Shown here: piece by piece, positions 10,374 to 18,846 of the stretch | How the letters are laid out: the number at the start of each line of letters is the position of its first letter | Numbering within the stretch: the stretch's first letter is position 1 | DNA from: Palleronia marisminoris | GTDB lineage: Bacteria; Pseudomonadota; Alphaproteobacteria; Rhodobacterales; Rhodobacteraceae | NCBI RefSeq assembly: GCF_900172315.1 | Contig: NZ_FWFV01000012.1 | Coordinates: 1-64,000 of the forward strand | Direction: 5' to 3' | DNA: 64,000 nt | Program-made: the position numbers and the translations under genes | Notes under the pieces: model-generated | Database searches by the model: none | Seen by the model: only the letters and a program-made list of their open reading frames with translations | Told to the model about the DNA's origin: nothing

Positions 10374-11231
10374 TCAGGACCGTCGCATCTGCAGGATAGC
10401 GAGGGCGGCCTCCTCCAGCGTGCCATCCGGCACTTCGACCGTGGGCAGAGCGCCCATCCGGTCCTGTACCGCCGCAATTTCTGCCCCGAGGTCTCCGCTC
10501 AACCCCAGAGCATCCAGTGTGGCCGCGCTTTCGCGCATCTCGGACGCGCGGCGGGCGCCGTGGCGCAAGGTGCGCTCGAAATTGTAGCTCACATTGTCGG
10601 GCCAGCCGAGGCCGGGATAAGTCTTTTCAAGCGAGGCCATGACTCGGTCGAAACAACCCGAGGCGGCCGCGGCCAGGGCGGCCTCGACCGTGATCGCCTC
10701 GAGCCCCTTGACGAAGAGCGACCGAACCATCTTGACCGCCGTCGCCTCCCCCGCCGTCTCGCCCACCACCTCGAACGAGAAGCCAGCCTGCGCCAACGCC
10801 TCGGCCAGGTCCGGCGCGTTGGGTCCAGCGATCAGGACCGGCGTGGCGTGGCCTTGGGGATGAACGGGGGCCATCACCGCCATGTCCACGTAATGGGCGG
10901 CGCGCACATCGACCAGTTTCGCCGTCTCGCGCTTGCGGTCGGGCGAGACCGAGTTGATGTCGAAGAACACCTGCCGCTGTTCCAGCGCGTCCGCGACTGA
11001 TTCCGCGGCGGCCAGGGATTGGTCGGCCGTGACCGCGCTGATGATCCAGTCCGCTCCCGAGACGGCCTCGGCCGGGCTGGTGGCGCGCCGGATGCCGCGG
11101 CTGGTCATCGCCTCGCACATCGCGTCGTCGTCGAGCCTATCATAGGCGGTGATGGCGTGATCGCCCTGGACCAGCAGGCTTTCGGCAAAGGCGCGGCCTG
11201 CCTCTCCGAACCCGATGAAGGTGATGTTCAT
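10374..11231 (-). CDS. NAD(P)-dependent beta-hydroxyacid dehydrogenase with DUF1932 C-terminal domain
   Basis: The 285-residue protein starts with the Rossmann motif ITFIGFGEAGRAFA of the 3-hydroxyisobutyrate/6-phosphogluconate dehydrogenase superfamily. It has a substrate-binding segment DMAVMAPVHPQGHATPVLIAG and the catalytic Lys region AVKMVRSLFVKGLEA. The C-terminal third is DUF1932-like (KTYPGLGWPDNVSYNFERTLRHGARRASEM). Family members oxidise hydroxyacids such as L-threonate-type substrates. It is downstream of the RpiR regulator and co-directional, so it is likely in that operon. The substrate is unknown. Confidence 0.82.
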   Translation of the reverse strand: MNITFIGFGEAGRAFAESLLVQGDHAITAYDRLDDDAMCEAMTSRGIRRATSPAEAVSGADWIISAVTADQSLAAAESVADALEQRQVFFDINSVSPDRKRETAKLVDVRAAHYVDMAVMAPVHPQGHATPVLIAGPNAPDLAEALAQAGFSFEVVGETAGEATAVKMVRSLFVKGLEAITVEAALAAAASGCFDRVMASLEKTYPGLGWPDNVSYNFERTLRHGARRASEMRESAATLDALGLSGDLGAEIAAVQDRMGALPTVEVPDGTLEEAALAILQMRRS

Positions 11232-11324
11232 GGCGACGCTCCTGTCTGGGTCCGCGGGTGATCCGCGCCTCGCGGACCAGTGTCGATATTCAACCGGCGC
11301 ACCGACGGCCAGTCTGGTTGCGGA

Positions 11325-12191
11325 TCAGATCCCGCGAAAGATCCGCGACTGGCCGATGGTCTTTTCCAATGCGGAGATCCGCTCGGCGCTCGAGACCGAG
11401 TGGCGGCTCTGGACCTCGGCGATCAGCGCCTCGACCAGAAAGTTGATCGCCAGGGTCGAGTCCCAGCTCGACGGGACCTCGACCGCCGCGCGGAAACAGA
11501 CCTCGGCGTGCTGCTCGATGGCCGAGCCCCAGATATCGGTGAACAGTAGGATGCTGACGCCCTGCCCCTCGGCCAAGCTCGCCAGCTTCTCGAGTTCCTT
11601 CTCGTAGCGGCGGATGTCGAAGATCACGAGGACCGACTGCGCCCCCATGTCCAGCAGCGACTGCGGCCACACGCTGGGCGAGCTGTCCATCAGGAAGACG
11701 CGCGGCCGGATGATCTGCATGTGGTTGAAGAAGTAATGCGCGTTCGACCGCGTGATCCGCCCGCCCATGAAATGAAGCTCGCGCGCCGGGTCCGACAGCA
11801 TCTCGGCAGCACGGTCGAAATCCCCCAGATCGAGCCGCTCGAGCGTCCGGTTGATGTTCCCCATTGCCCCCGCAACGAAGCGCGACACGATATGATCGGG
11901 CGGCGTGTCGTGATCCGCCGCTTCCAGCTTCGCAAGCGGCTCCTTTATACGGGCGGCGATATCGTCCCGGATCGCGTCCTGCAGGTCGCCGAACCCGTCG
12001 AAGCCGAGCTTGCGGGCCAGCCGGATCACCGTCGGCGTCGAAACCTGCGCGCTTTCGGCCAGGCGGGTGATCGACTGAAGCCCCGCGACCATCGAGTTGT
12101 CGACCAGAACGGCCGTGAGCTTGCGCTCGGACGCGGTCAGATCCGCCTCTTTCTCCTTCAGAAGATCGCGGACGAGGGGGCGCCTGCTCAC
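11325..12191 (-). CDS. MurR/RpiR family transcriptional regulator
   Basis: The 288-residue protein has an N-terminal HTH_6 domain (ASERKLTAVLVDNSMVAGLQSITRLAESAQVSTPTVIRLARKLGFDGFGDLQ). A C-terminal SIS sugar-isomerase-like sensor domain starts at about residue 125. The start is GTG at 12191 behind AAAGGAACC. It is divergent from the amidohydrolase/TRAP operon and most likely controls both directions. Sensors of this family usually bind phosphosugars or related acids, so here the ligand would be an intermediate of the adjoining pathway (inference). Confidence 0.88.
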   Translation of the reverse strand: MSRRPLVRDLLKEKEADLTASERKLTAVLVDNSMVAGLQSITRLAESAQVSTPTVIRLARKLGFDGFGDLQDAIRDDIAARIKEPLAKLEAADHDTPPDHIVSRFVAGAMGNINRTLERLDLGDFDRAAEMLSDPARELHFMGGRITRSNAHYFFNHMQIIRPRVFLMDSSPSVWPQSLLDMGAQSVLVIFDIRRYEKELEKLASLAEGQGVSILLFTDIWGSAIEQHAEVCFRAAVEVPSSWDSTLAINFLVEALIAEVQSRHSVSSAERISALEKTIGQSRIFRGI

Positions 12192-12216
12192 ACGAGGTTC
12201 CTTTCTCTACACTTCC

Positions 12217-12281
12217 GTATCCGCATGTAGCTAAAGATACAGAAAAATTCTTGACACATCAGTTGAGGCTGTAGTGATAAT
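12217..12281. promoter_or_regulatory. Divergent promoter region with candidate RpiR operator
   Basis: GTATC (12217-12221) and GATAC (12236-12240) form an interrupted inverted repeat. TTGACA at 12251-12256 and GATAAT at 12276-12281 resemble sigma-70 boxes for the plus-strand operon, but the 19-base spacer is long. The local AT content is higher than in the flanking genes. Confidence 0.4.
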
Positions 12282-12310
12282 TTCAGAGGGGCAGGCAAGG
12301 GGCAAGCGGG

Positions 12311-13084
12311 ATGAGCGGGGACGACTGGACAGCGGTCCACATCATCGGTGCCGACCGCCCTGCCCCGCTGGTCGTCGCCTGCGAGCATGGTTCGCGCCAT
12401 ATCCCGAAGGATTTGGGAAACCTTGGCCTCGATCCGGCGGCGCTGGCCAGCCACGCGGTCTGGGATATCGGCGCGGCCCACGTGGCACGGGCCCTGGGCG
12501 AAACGATGCAAGCACCCGTGGTCGAGGGTGGAATCTCGCGCCTCGTCTATGACTGCAACCGCCCGCCCTCGGCGCCCGACGCCATCCCCGCTAAAAGCGA
12601 GGTCTTCGACATTCCAGGCAACCGTGATCTCGGCGAGGCTGCGCGAGACGAACGCTTCCGGCGCGTCCACGAGCCTTACCATGCCGCCCTTGCCGAAACC
12701 TGTCGGCAGCAGGAAGCCAGGTCCGGCGGACCGGTCGTGCTGATCACGGTCCACAGCTTCACGCCGGTCTACCTGGGCCAGCAGCGCGAGGTCGAGATCG
12801 GGTTCCTGCACGACGCGACACCGACCCTCGCCCGAGCAGCCCTCGGTGCCGAACGGGCGCGGGGCATCTGGCGTGCGGCGCTCAACTCTCCCTATTCCGC
12901 AGCGGACGGCGTGACCCACACGCTCGCCCGTCATGCCGAGGCGGAAGGGCGCGACTCGGTGATGATCGAGATCCGGAACGACCTGATCGCCGATGACGAG
13001 GCCGGGGCGCGGATGGCTGCGCATCTTGCAGAGACGCTCCGCGCCGCGCTGGCCCCAGGCGCCAGACAAGGGGCGGCCGAATGA
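12311..13084 (+). CDS. N-formylglutamate amidohydrolase family protein
   Basis: The 257-residue protein belongs to the FGase/HutG2 family, zinc-dependent amidases that release glutamate from N-formylglutamate. Family patterns visible are VVACEHGSRHIP near the N-terminus, DIGAAHVA, RLVYDCNRPP, and VHSFTPVYLGQQREVEIGFLHD. No histidine-utilisation genes surround it. It opens a TRAP-transporter operon that also holds a glutamine-synthetase-like ligase, so it may hydrolyse a glutamyl or acyl amide other than N-formylglutamate (inference). AAGGGGC precedes the ATG. Its stop overlaps the next start (ATGA). Confidence 0.86.
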   Translation: MSGDDWTAVHIIGADRPAPLVVACEHGSRHIPKDLGNLGLDPAALASHAVWDIGAAHVARALGETMQAPVVEGGISRLVYDCNRPPSAPDAIPAKSEVFDIPGNRDLGEAARDERFRRVHEPYHAALAETCRQQEARSGGPVVLITVHSFTPVYLGQQREVEIGFLHDATPTLARAALGAERARGIWRAALNSPYSAADGVTHTLARHAEAEGRDSVMIEIRNDLIADDEAGARMAAHLAETLRAALAPGARQGAAE

Positions 13085-13623
13085 AGGTACTTCGTGCCTA
13101 TGTCGCCGTCGTCGATCGGATGAACTACGGCCTCGGGCGGCTCGTGATGTTCGGGATCTTCGCGCTGATGGGCGTCCTGATGTGGTCGACCATCTCGAAG
13201 ATGTTCTTCTCGCCGTCCCTCTGGACGCTCGAGATGGCGCAGTTCGTGATGATCGCATATTTCGTGCTGGGCGGGCCCTACGCGATGCAGATGGGGTCGC
13301 ATGTGCGGATGGACCTGATCTACGGCGCGCTCAACCCGCGGCGCAAGGCATGGACGGATGCGATCACCGTCTTCTTCCTGATCACCTACCTCGGCATCAT
13401 GCTCTGGGGCGGGATCGACAGCACACGGTACTCTTTCCAGTACGGGGGCGAGCGCAGTTCCTCTGCCTGGCGGCCGTATATGTGGCCGATCAAGGTCACG
13501 ATCTGTGTCGGCATCGCGCTCATGCTCCTGCAGGCCCTCAGCGAACTGGCGAAGGACATCCTGTTCCTGCGCACAGGCCGCCCTCTCCGCCATATCGACG
13601 AGGAGCAAGGCGATGCCCTATGA
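13081..13623 (+). CDS. TRAP transporter small permease (DctQ type)
   Basis: The 180-residue protein has four predicted membrane helices (about 20-40, 57-75, 97-117 and 138-158) and the DctQ-family pattern of a conserved central motif near GGPYAMQMGSHVRMDLIYG. It forms the small membrane subunit that pairs with the DctM protein encoded next. It overlaps both neighbours (ATGA upstream, 11 bases downstream), so the three are translationally coupled. The solute is discussed under the binding protein at 14997. Confidence 0.88.
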   Translation: MKVLRAYVAVVDRMNYGLGRLVMFGIFALMGVLMWSTISKMFFSPSLWTLEMAQFVMIAYFVLGGPYAMQMGSHVRMDLIYGALNPRRKAWTDAITVFFLITYLGIMLWGGIDSTRYSFQYGGERSSSAWRPYMWPIKVTICVGIALMLLQALSELAKDILFLRTGRPLRHIDEEQGDAL

Positions 13624-14941
13624 GCTGATCGCCGTCCTCATGTTCTCGACCATGATGCTGATGCTGTTCACCGGGCAGCGGGTCTTCGGCGCCATCGGTT
13701 TCGTCGCGGTCATTGCGGCGGTGCTGCTCTGGGGCGACCGGGGCGGCTACGACCTGGGGTTCTCGGCGATCATCAAGGTGATGCGGTGGTACCCCCTGCT
13801 GACGCTGCCGATGTTCATCTTCATGGGCTACGTCCTGTCGGAGTCGAAGATCGCCGACGACCTCTACCGCATGTTCCACGTCTGGACCGGCGGGATGCCC
13901 GGCGGGCTTGCCATGGGAACGATCGGGCTGATGGTCCTGATCTCTGCCATGAACGGGCTGTCGGTCGCGGGCATGGCGATCGGCGCGACCATCGCGCTGC
14001 CGGAGCTTCTGAAGCGGAATTACGACAAGCTCATGGTCACGGGGGTGGTCCAGGCGGGGTCTTCGCTGGGCATCCTCGTGCCGCCATCGGTGGTACTGGT
14101 GCTTTACGCGATGATCGCGCGTCAGCCGGTGGGGCAGCTGTGGTTGGCCGGAGCGGTGCCGGGGCTGATGATGGCGGCGATGTTCATCCTCTACATCTGG
14201 ATTCGCTGCCGGATCACGCCAGAGCTTGGCCCGACGCTGACCGAAGCCGAGCGGGCCGAGATCACCCCGGCCGAAAAGATGCGCCTCCTGCGTGCCGGCC
14301 TGCTGCCCATCGCGATCTTCGCGGTGATGATGGTGCCCTTCGTCAACGGCTGGACGAGCCTTGTGGAAAGTTCGGCAATCGGCGCCATCGCGGCCTTTGC
14401 GGCGGCGGTGCTCAAGGGGCGAATGACCCGCAAGGTGTTCGAGACCACGATCCGCCAGACGCTGGGCATCACCTGCATGTTCATGTGGATCATCACCGCC
14501 GCCCTCGCCTTCGGGGCCGTGTTCGACGGGCTGGGTGCCGTCCGCGCGATCGAGAACCTCTTCACCGAGCAGCTGGGCCTCGACCCTTGGGTGATCCTGA
14601 TCCTGATGCAGCTGAGCTTCCTGGTGATGGGCACGTTCCTCGACGACACGGCCATGCTGGTCATCGTGGCACCCCTTTACGTGCCGCTGGTCGGCGATTT
14701 GGGCTTCGACTTGGTGTGGTACGGGGTGCTCTACACGATCACCTGCCAAATCGCGTACATGACGCCGCCTTTCGGCTACAACCTGTTCCTGATGCGCGCG
14801 ATGGCCCCGCCCGAGATTGAACTTCGGGACATCTACCGTTCGATCGTGCCCTTCGTTTTCGTCATGATCGCGGCGCTCGCGCTGGTGATGATTTTCCCGC
14901 AGATCGCGCTGTGGCTGCCGAACAAAGTCTACGGCCTCTGA
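13613..14941 (+). CDS. TRAP transporter large permease (DctM type)
   Basis: The 442-residue protein has about 11-12 membrane helices with DctM-family patterns such as VFGAIGF near the start, LSVAGMAIGATIALPELLKRNYDK, GSSLGILVPPSVVLVLYAMIARQPVG and YMTPPFGYNLFLM. It carries the Na+-coupled translocation path. The ATG at 13613 follows GAGGAGCAAGG and lies inside the dctQ-type gene. An earlier frame start at 13505 would overlap dctQ more and lacks family sequence. Confidence 0.9.
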   Translation: MPYELIAVLMFSTMMLMLFTGQRVFGAIGFVAVIAAVLLWGDRGGYDLGFSAIIKVMRWYPLLTLPMFIFMGYVLSESKIADDLYRMFHVWTGGMPGGLAMGTIGLMVLISAMNGLSVAGMAIGATIALPELLKRNYDKLMVTGVVQAGSSLGILVPPSVVLVLYAMIARQPVGQLWLAGAVPGLMMAAMFILYIWIRCRITPELGPTLTEAERAEITPAEKMRLLRAGLLPIAIFAVMMVPFVNGWTSLVESSAIGAIAAFAAAVLKGRMTRKVFETTIRQTLGITCMFMWIITAALAFGAVFDGLGAVRAIENLFTEQLGLDPWVILILMQLSFLVMGTFLDDTAMLVIVAPLYVPLVGDLGFDLVWYGVLYTITCQIAYMTPPFGYNLFLMRAMAPPEIELRDIYRSIVPFVFVMIAALALVMIFPQIALWLPNKVYGL

Positions 14942-14996
14942 AGGCCCAATCGAGCCGGGCAAACCGGCCTTCCATCAACAGAGGAGATCACGAGAG

Positions 14997-16031
14997 ATGA
15001 CCACAAGACGCAAGTTCCTTCACGGCGCGGTGCTCGCCGGGCCTGCCGCACTGGCCGCCCCCTCGATCGCGCGCGCGCAGGAGCCGATCCGCTGGCGCTT
15101 CCAGACCTATGCCGGCGCCGCCCTGGGCGAGCAGGTGACCAAGCCTGTCATCGACTACATCAACGCCGCCTCGAATGGCGAAATGGAGATCGAGCTGTTC
15201 TACGCCGATCAGATCGTCCCCACCGGCGAGCTGTTCCAGGCGCTCCAGCGCGGGACGATCGACGGCGTCCATTCCGACGACGACTCGATGGCCTCGCCCA
15301 CCCCGCTGCGCCAGTTCGGAGGCTACTTTCCCTTCGCGACCAAGCACATCCTCGACGTGCCGGTCCTGTTCAACCAATACGGTTTGGCCGAGATCTGGGA
15401 CGAGGAATATTCCAAGGTCGGGGTCAAATGGCTGTCTGCCGCCGGTCAGGACCCGTGCAACTTCAACACCACGCGCGAGATCACCAGCGTCGCAGACCTG
15501 GACGGCCTCAAGCTCTACACCTTCCCGACGGCAGGCCGCTTCCTGTCCCAGTTCGGCGTCGTGCCGGTGAACATCCCCTACGAGGACGCCGAGGTCGCGG
15601 TGCAGACGGGCGAGCTCGACGGCATGGCATGGTCCGGCATCACCGAAGATTACACCGTCGGCTGGGCGGACGTGACCGACTACTTCCTGACCAACAACAT
15701 CTCGGGCGCGTGGATCGGGTCGTTCTTCGTCAACCAGGAACGCTGGAACGAGCTGCCCGATCACCTCAAGCAGCTCGTCATGGCCGGGATCGAGGCAGGC
15801 CACACCTATCGCAACCAGTGGTACTGGGGCGGCGAGGCCGCGCTGCGCGCCAAGGGCGAGAAGCTGGAGCTGCGGACCGTTCCGGCCGACGAATGGGCGC
15901 TGGTCGAGGAAGCCGCCAAGGAGTTCTGGGAGGAAGTCGCCCAGGAAGGCGAGGTTCACCAGAAGATCGTCTCGATCTTCCGTGACTACAACCAGGTCAT
16001 CAACCAGGCCGGACCGCCCTACACGTTCTAA
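14997..16031 (+). CDS. TRAP substrate-binding protein (DctP family), Tat-exported
   Basis: The 344-residue protein has a twin-arginine signal (TTRRKFLHGAVLAGPAALAAPSIARA, cut near residue 27). Mature DctP-type sequence follows, with GELFQALQRGTIDGVHSDD, the conserved Arg region around FNTTREITSVADLDGLKLYTFP, and VQTGELDGMAWSG. It captures the solute in the periplasm for the DctQM pair. Tat rather than Sec export is typical of the DctP subgroup that binds 2-oxoacids or mandelate-like ligands, but the ligand cannot be read here. It lies third in the operon, with AGAGGAG upstream. Confidence 0.88.
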   Translation: MTTRRKFLHGAVLAGPAALAAPSIARAQEPIRWRFQTYAGAALGEQVTKPVIDYINAASNGEMEIELFYADQIVPTGELFQALQRGTIDGVHSDDDSMASPTPLRQFGGYFPFATKHILDVPVLFNQYGLAEIWDEEYSKVGVKWLSAAGQDPCNFNTTREITSVADLDGLKLYTFPTAGRFLSQFGVVPVNIPYEDAEVAVQTGELDGMAWSGITEDYTVGWADVTDYFLTNNISGAWIGSFFVNQERWNELPDHLKQLVMAGIEAGHTYRNQWYWGGEAALRAKGEKLELRTVPADEWALVEEAAKEFWEEVAQEGEVHQKIVSIFRDYNQVINQAGPPYTF

Positions 16032-16050
16032 GCGGATCGAACCCGAACCG

Positions 16051-16073
16051 GGGCGGCCCTTGCGGGGCCGTTC
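16051..16073 (+). terminator. Intercistronic hairpin after the binding-protein gene
   Basis: GGGCGGCCC and GGGCCGTTC pair over nine positions (two G-U) around a TTGCG loop, 19 bases after the stop codon and before the ligase gene. No U-run follows, so it is more likely an mRNA stabiliser or attenuator than a full stop. Confidence 0.45.
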
Positions 16074-16096
16074 CGTCGTCTGACGAAGGAAAGCCC

Positions 16097-17461
16097 ATGC
16101 CCGGAAACCTGACATTCGACGCCCTGAAAGAGAAAGCCGCCAACGGCGAGATCGATACGGTCATGGCCGCTATGGTGGACATGCAGGGCCGGCTGATGGG
16201 CAAGCGGTTCCACGTCTCGAACTTCCTCGACCACGCGCATGAGGAAACCCACTGCTGCAACTACCTGCTGGCCACCGACCTCGTCATGTCGACGCCCGAA
16301 GGCTACGCCGCCACCAGCTGGCAAAGCGGCTACGGCGACTACACGCTGCGTCCCGACCTTTCGACCCTGCGCTCGGTCCCTTGGCTCGGAGGGACGGCGC
16401 TGGTCCTGGGCGACGTGCTGGACCACCACACGCACGCCCCCGTCCCGCACGCCCCGCGCGAGATGCTGAAGAGGCAGGTCGCGCGGCTGGCCGACCTGGG
16501 CTTCGACGCAGTCATGGCGACCGAGCTGGAGTTCTTCCTGTTCCAGGGCGATTACCGGACGCTCCAGAAGGACGGCTACCGCAACCTCGTCCCGTTCAAC
16601 GGCTTCAACGAAGACTACAACCTCTTCCAGACCACCAAGGAAGAGGCCGTGATGCGGCCGTTGCGCAACCACCTCGTTGCGGCCGGCATCCCGGTCGAAG
16701 GCACCAAGGGTGAGGCCGAGATGGGCCAGCAGGAGCTGAACATCCGCTACGCCCCCGCGCTCGACTGCGCCGACCATCACACCATCGCCAAGCACGCCAC
16801 CAAGGAAATCGCCTGGATGAACGGCTGCTCGGCGACGTTCCTGCCGAAGTGGGCGAGGGACAAGGTCGGCTCGTCCAGCCACGTGCACCTGTCGCTCTGG
16901 CGGGACGGCAACCCGGCCTTCCACGACGAGGACGTCGAGTTCGGGATGTCGGCCACGATGCGGCACTTCGTGGCGGGCCTTCTGGCCTACGCACGCGACT
17001 ACACGTTCTTCCTTGCGCCCTACGTCAACAGCTACAAGCGCTTCGCCCCCGGCACCTTCGCGCCGACAAAGGCCGTCTGGTCCGTGGACAACCGTACCGC
17101 GGCGTTCCGCCTCTGCGGCGACGGGACGAAAGGCATCCGCATCGAATGCCGCATCGGGGGCTCGGACATGAACCCTTACCTCGCGCAAGCCGCGCTGATC
17201 GCCGCCGGTATCCGCGGGATCGAGGAGGGGCTGAGCCTCGACCCGCCTCACAAGGGCGACGCCTACGCGGGCAACGAGGTCGAAGAAATCCCGCGCACCC
17301 TGCGCGATGCGATCGAAACCTTGAAGCACTCGACCATGCTGCGCGACGCCTTCGGTGGGGCGGTGGTCGATCACTACGTCCGCTGCGGCCAGTGGGAACA
17401 GGAAGAGTTCGACCGGGCCGTGACGGACTGGGAACTCAAACGAGGGTTCGAGGGGGCCTGA
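16097..17461 (+). CDS. Glutamine-synthetase-family ligase (gamma-glutamyl-amine synthetase-like)
   Basis: The 454-residue protein has both GS folds: a beta-grasp part (VDMQGRLMGKRFHVSNFL) and the catalytic barrel. The barrel shows ATELEFFLF, GEAEMGQQELNIRY, the ATP and metal His strip SSSHVHLSLW, NSYKRFAPGTFAPTKAVWSVDNRTAAFR and the Glu/Arg pair RIECRIGGSDMNPYL. It is closer in pattern to PuuA/GlnT/type III relatives that glutamylate amines than to the housekeeping GlnA, and GlnB-type control genes are absent. With ALDH and ADH genes directly behind, it likely activates an amine by gamma-glutamylation (inference). Confidence 0.85.
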   Translation: MPGNLTFDALKEKAANGEIDTVMAAMVDMQGRLMGKRFHVSNFLDHAHEETHCCNYLLATDLVMSTPEGYAATSWQSGYGDYTLRPDLSTLRSVPWLGGTALVLGDVLDHHTHAPVPHAPREMLKRQVARLADLGFDAVMATELEFFLFQGDYRTLQKDGYRNLVPFNGFNEDYNLFQTTKEEAVMRPLRNHLVAAGIPVEGTKGEAEMGQQELNIRYAPALDCADHHTIAKHATKEIAWMNGCSATFLPKWARDKVGSSSHVHLSLWRDGNPAFHDEDVEFGMSATMRHFVAGLLAYARDYTFFLAPYVNSYKRFAPGTFAPTKAVWSVDNRTAAFRLCGDGTKGIRIECRIGGSDMNPYLAQAALIAAGIRGIEEGLSLDPPHKGDAYAGNEVEEIPRTLRDAIETLKHSTMLRDAFGGAVVDHYVRCGQWEQEEFDRAVTDWELKRGFEGA

Positions 17462-17463
17462 AC

Positions 17464-18846
17464 ATGACGACGATCCTAAAATGCGTCTCGCCGATCGACG
17501 GATCGGTCTTTGCCGAGCGCGAGGCGCTCTCGCCCGACGGCGCCCGGAAAGCCGCCGCCCGCGCCCGCGCCGCGCAGGCCGAATGGGCAGCCCGGCCGAT
17601 CCGCGAGCGGGCCGATCTCGTGCGCGCGGCCGTCGCCGCCGTGGGCGAAATGAATGACGAGATCGTGCCCGAACTGGCCCGCATGATGGGCCGCCCCGTC
17701 CGCTCCGGCGGTGAATTCGGCGGCTTCCGCGACCGCGCCCACTACATGGCGGACATTGCCGAAGAGACCCTCGCCGACATCGAGATCGCGGACGACGCCG
17801 ACTTCCGCCGCCTGATCCGCCGCGTGCCCTGGGGCGTGGTCCTGGTCGTCGCACCCTGGAACTACCCCTGGATGACGGCCATCAACACCGTCGCCCCCGC
17901 CCTCATCGCGGGCAATGCGGTGCTGCTGAAACACGCCACCCAGACCCTTCTGGTGGGCGAGCGCATGGCCCGCGCCTTCCACTCCGCCGGAATCCCCAAG
18001 GAGGTGTTCCGGAACGTCTACCTGGACCACGACACGACCCGCACCCTGATCGCCGGGCGCCACGTGAACTACGTCAACTTCACCGGCTCGGTCGCGGGCG
18101 GCCAGTCGATGGAGCGTGCGGCGGCAGGCACGTTCATCCCCGTCTCGACCGAACTCGGCGGCAAGGACCCGGGCTACGTGATGGAGGACGCCGATCTCGA
18201 CGCCGCGGTCGATGTGCTGATGGACGGCGCGATGTTCAACGCCGGCCAGTGCTGCTGCGGGATCGAACGCATCTATGTCCACCACACCCTCTACGACACC
18301 TTCGTCGAGAAGGCCGTCGCCTGGGTAAAGGCGCTCAGGCTCGGCGATCCGCTGGACCCCGAGACGACGCTCGGCCCCATGGCTCACGCCCGGTTCGCCC
18401 GCACGGTGCGCGACCAGATCGACGACGCCGTCGCCGCCGGGGCCACGGCGCACATCCCCACCGATCCGCGCGACGATGGTCAGGCCTACCTGACCCCGCA
18501 GGTGCTGACCGGCGTCAATCACGGCATGGACGTCATGTGCGAGGAAAGCTTCGGCCCGGTGGTCGGCATCATGTCGGTCCGCGACGACGACGAGGCCGTG
18601 CACCTGATGAACGACAGCCGCTACGGCCTGACCGCCAGCCTCTGGACCGCCGATCCCGACCGCGCCGCGCGGCTGGGCGACCGGCTCGAGACCGGAACCG
18701 TGTTCATGAACCGCGCCGACTACCTCGACCCCGCGCTCTGCTGGACCGGGTGCAAGGATTCCGGTCGTGGCGCCGGGCTGTCCGTGCTTGGCCTGCAGGC
18801 GTTGACCCGGCCGAAATCCTACCACCTGAAGAAGGCCACCACATGA
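17464..18846 (+). CDS. NAD(P)-dependent aldehyde dehydrogenase
   Basis: The 460-residue ALDH has the general-base E230 in TELGGKDPG and the catalytic Cys in NAGQCCCG (C264 by alignment to the GQxC motif). The Asn active-site motif is PWNYPWMTAINTVAPAL and the cofactor loop is NFTGSVAGG. Start at 17464 is two bases past the ligase stop. The stop overlaps the next ATG (ATGA). In the ligase-ADH-ALDH set it would turn a gamma-glutamyl aminoaldehyde into the acid (inference). Three adjacent Cys residues at the active site are unusual but seen in some ALDHs. Confidence 0.9.
   Translation: MTTILKCVSPIDGSVFAEREALSPDGARKAAARARAAQAEWAARPIRERADLVRAAVAAVGEMNDEIVPELARMMGRPVRSGGEFGGFRDRAHYMADIAEETLADIEIADDADFRRLIRRVPWGVVLVVAPWNYPWMTAINTVAPALIAGNAVLLKHATQTLLVGERMARAFHSAGIPKEVFRNVYLDHDTTRTLIAGRHVNYVNFTGSVAGGQSMERAAAGTFIPVSTELGGKDPGYVMEDADLDAAVDVLMDGAMFNAGQCCCGIERIYVHHTLYDTFVEKAVAWVKALRLGDPLDPETTLGPMAHARFARTVRDQIDDAVAAGATAHIPTDPRDDGQAYLTPQVLTGVNHGMDVMCEESFGPVVGIMSVRDDDEAVHLMNDSRYGLTASLWTADPDRAARLGDRLETGTVFMNRADYLDPALCWTGCKDSGRGAGLSVLGLQALTRPKSYHLKKATT

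Noticed and set aside
12188-13258. 356-residue minus-strand frame
   Set aside because: It overlaps the amidohydrolase gene in antisense, has no recognisable domain and no ribosome site.
13538-14962. 474-residue minus-strand frame opposite dctM
   Set aside because: It is rich in His, Arg, Asp and Glu as expected from the reverse of transmembrane codons. The real gene is the coupled DctM permease.
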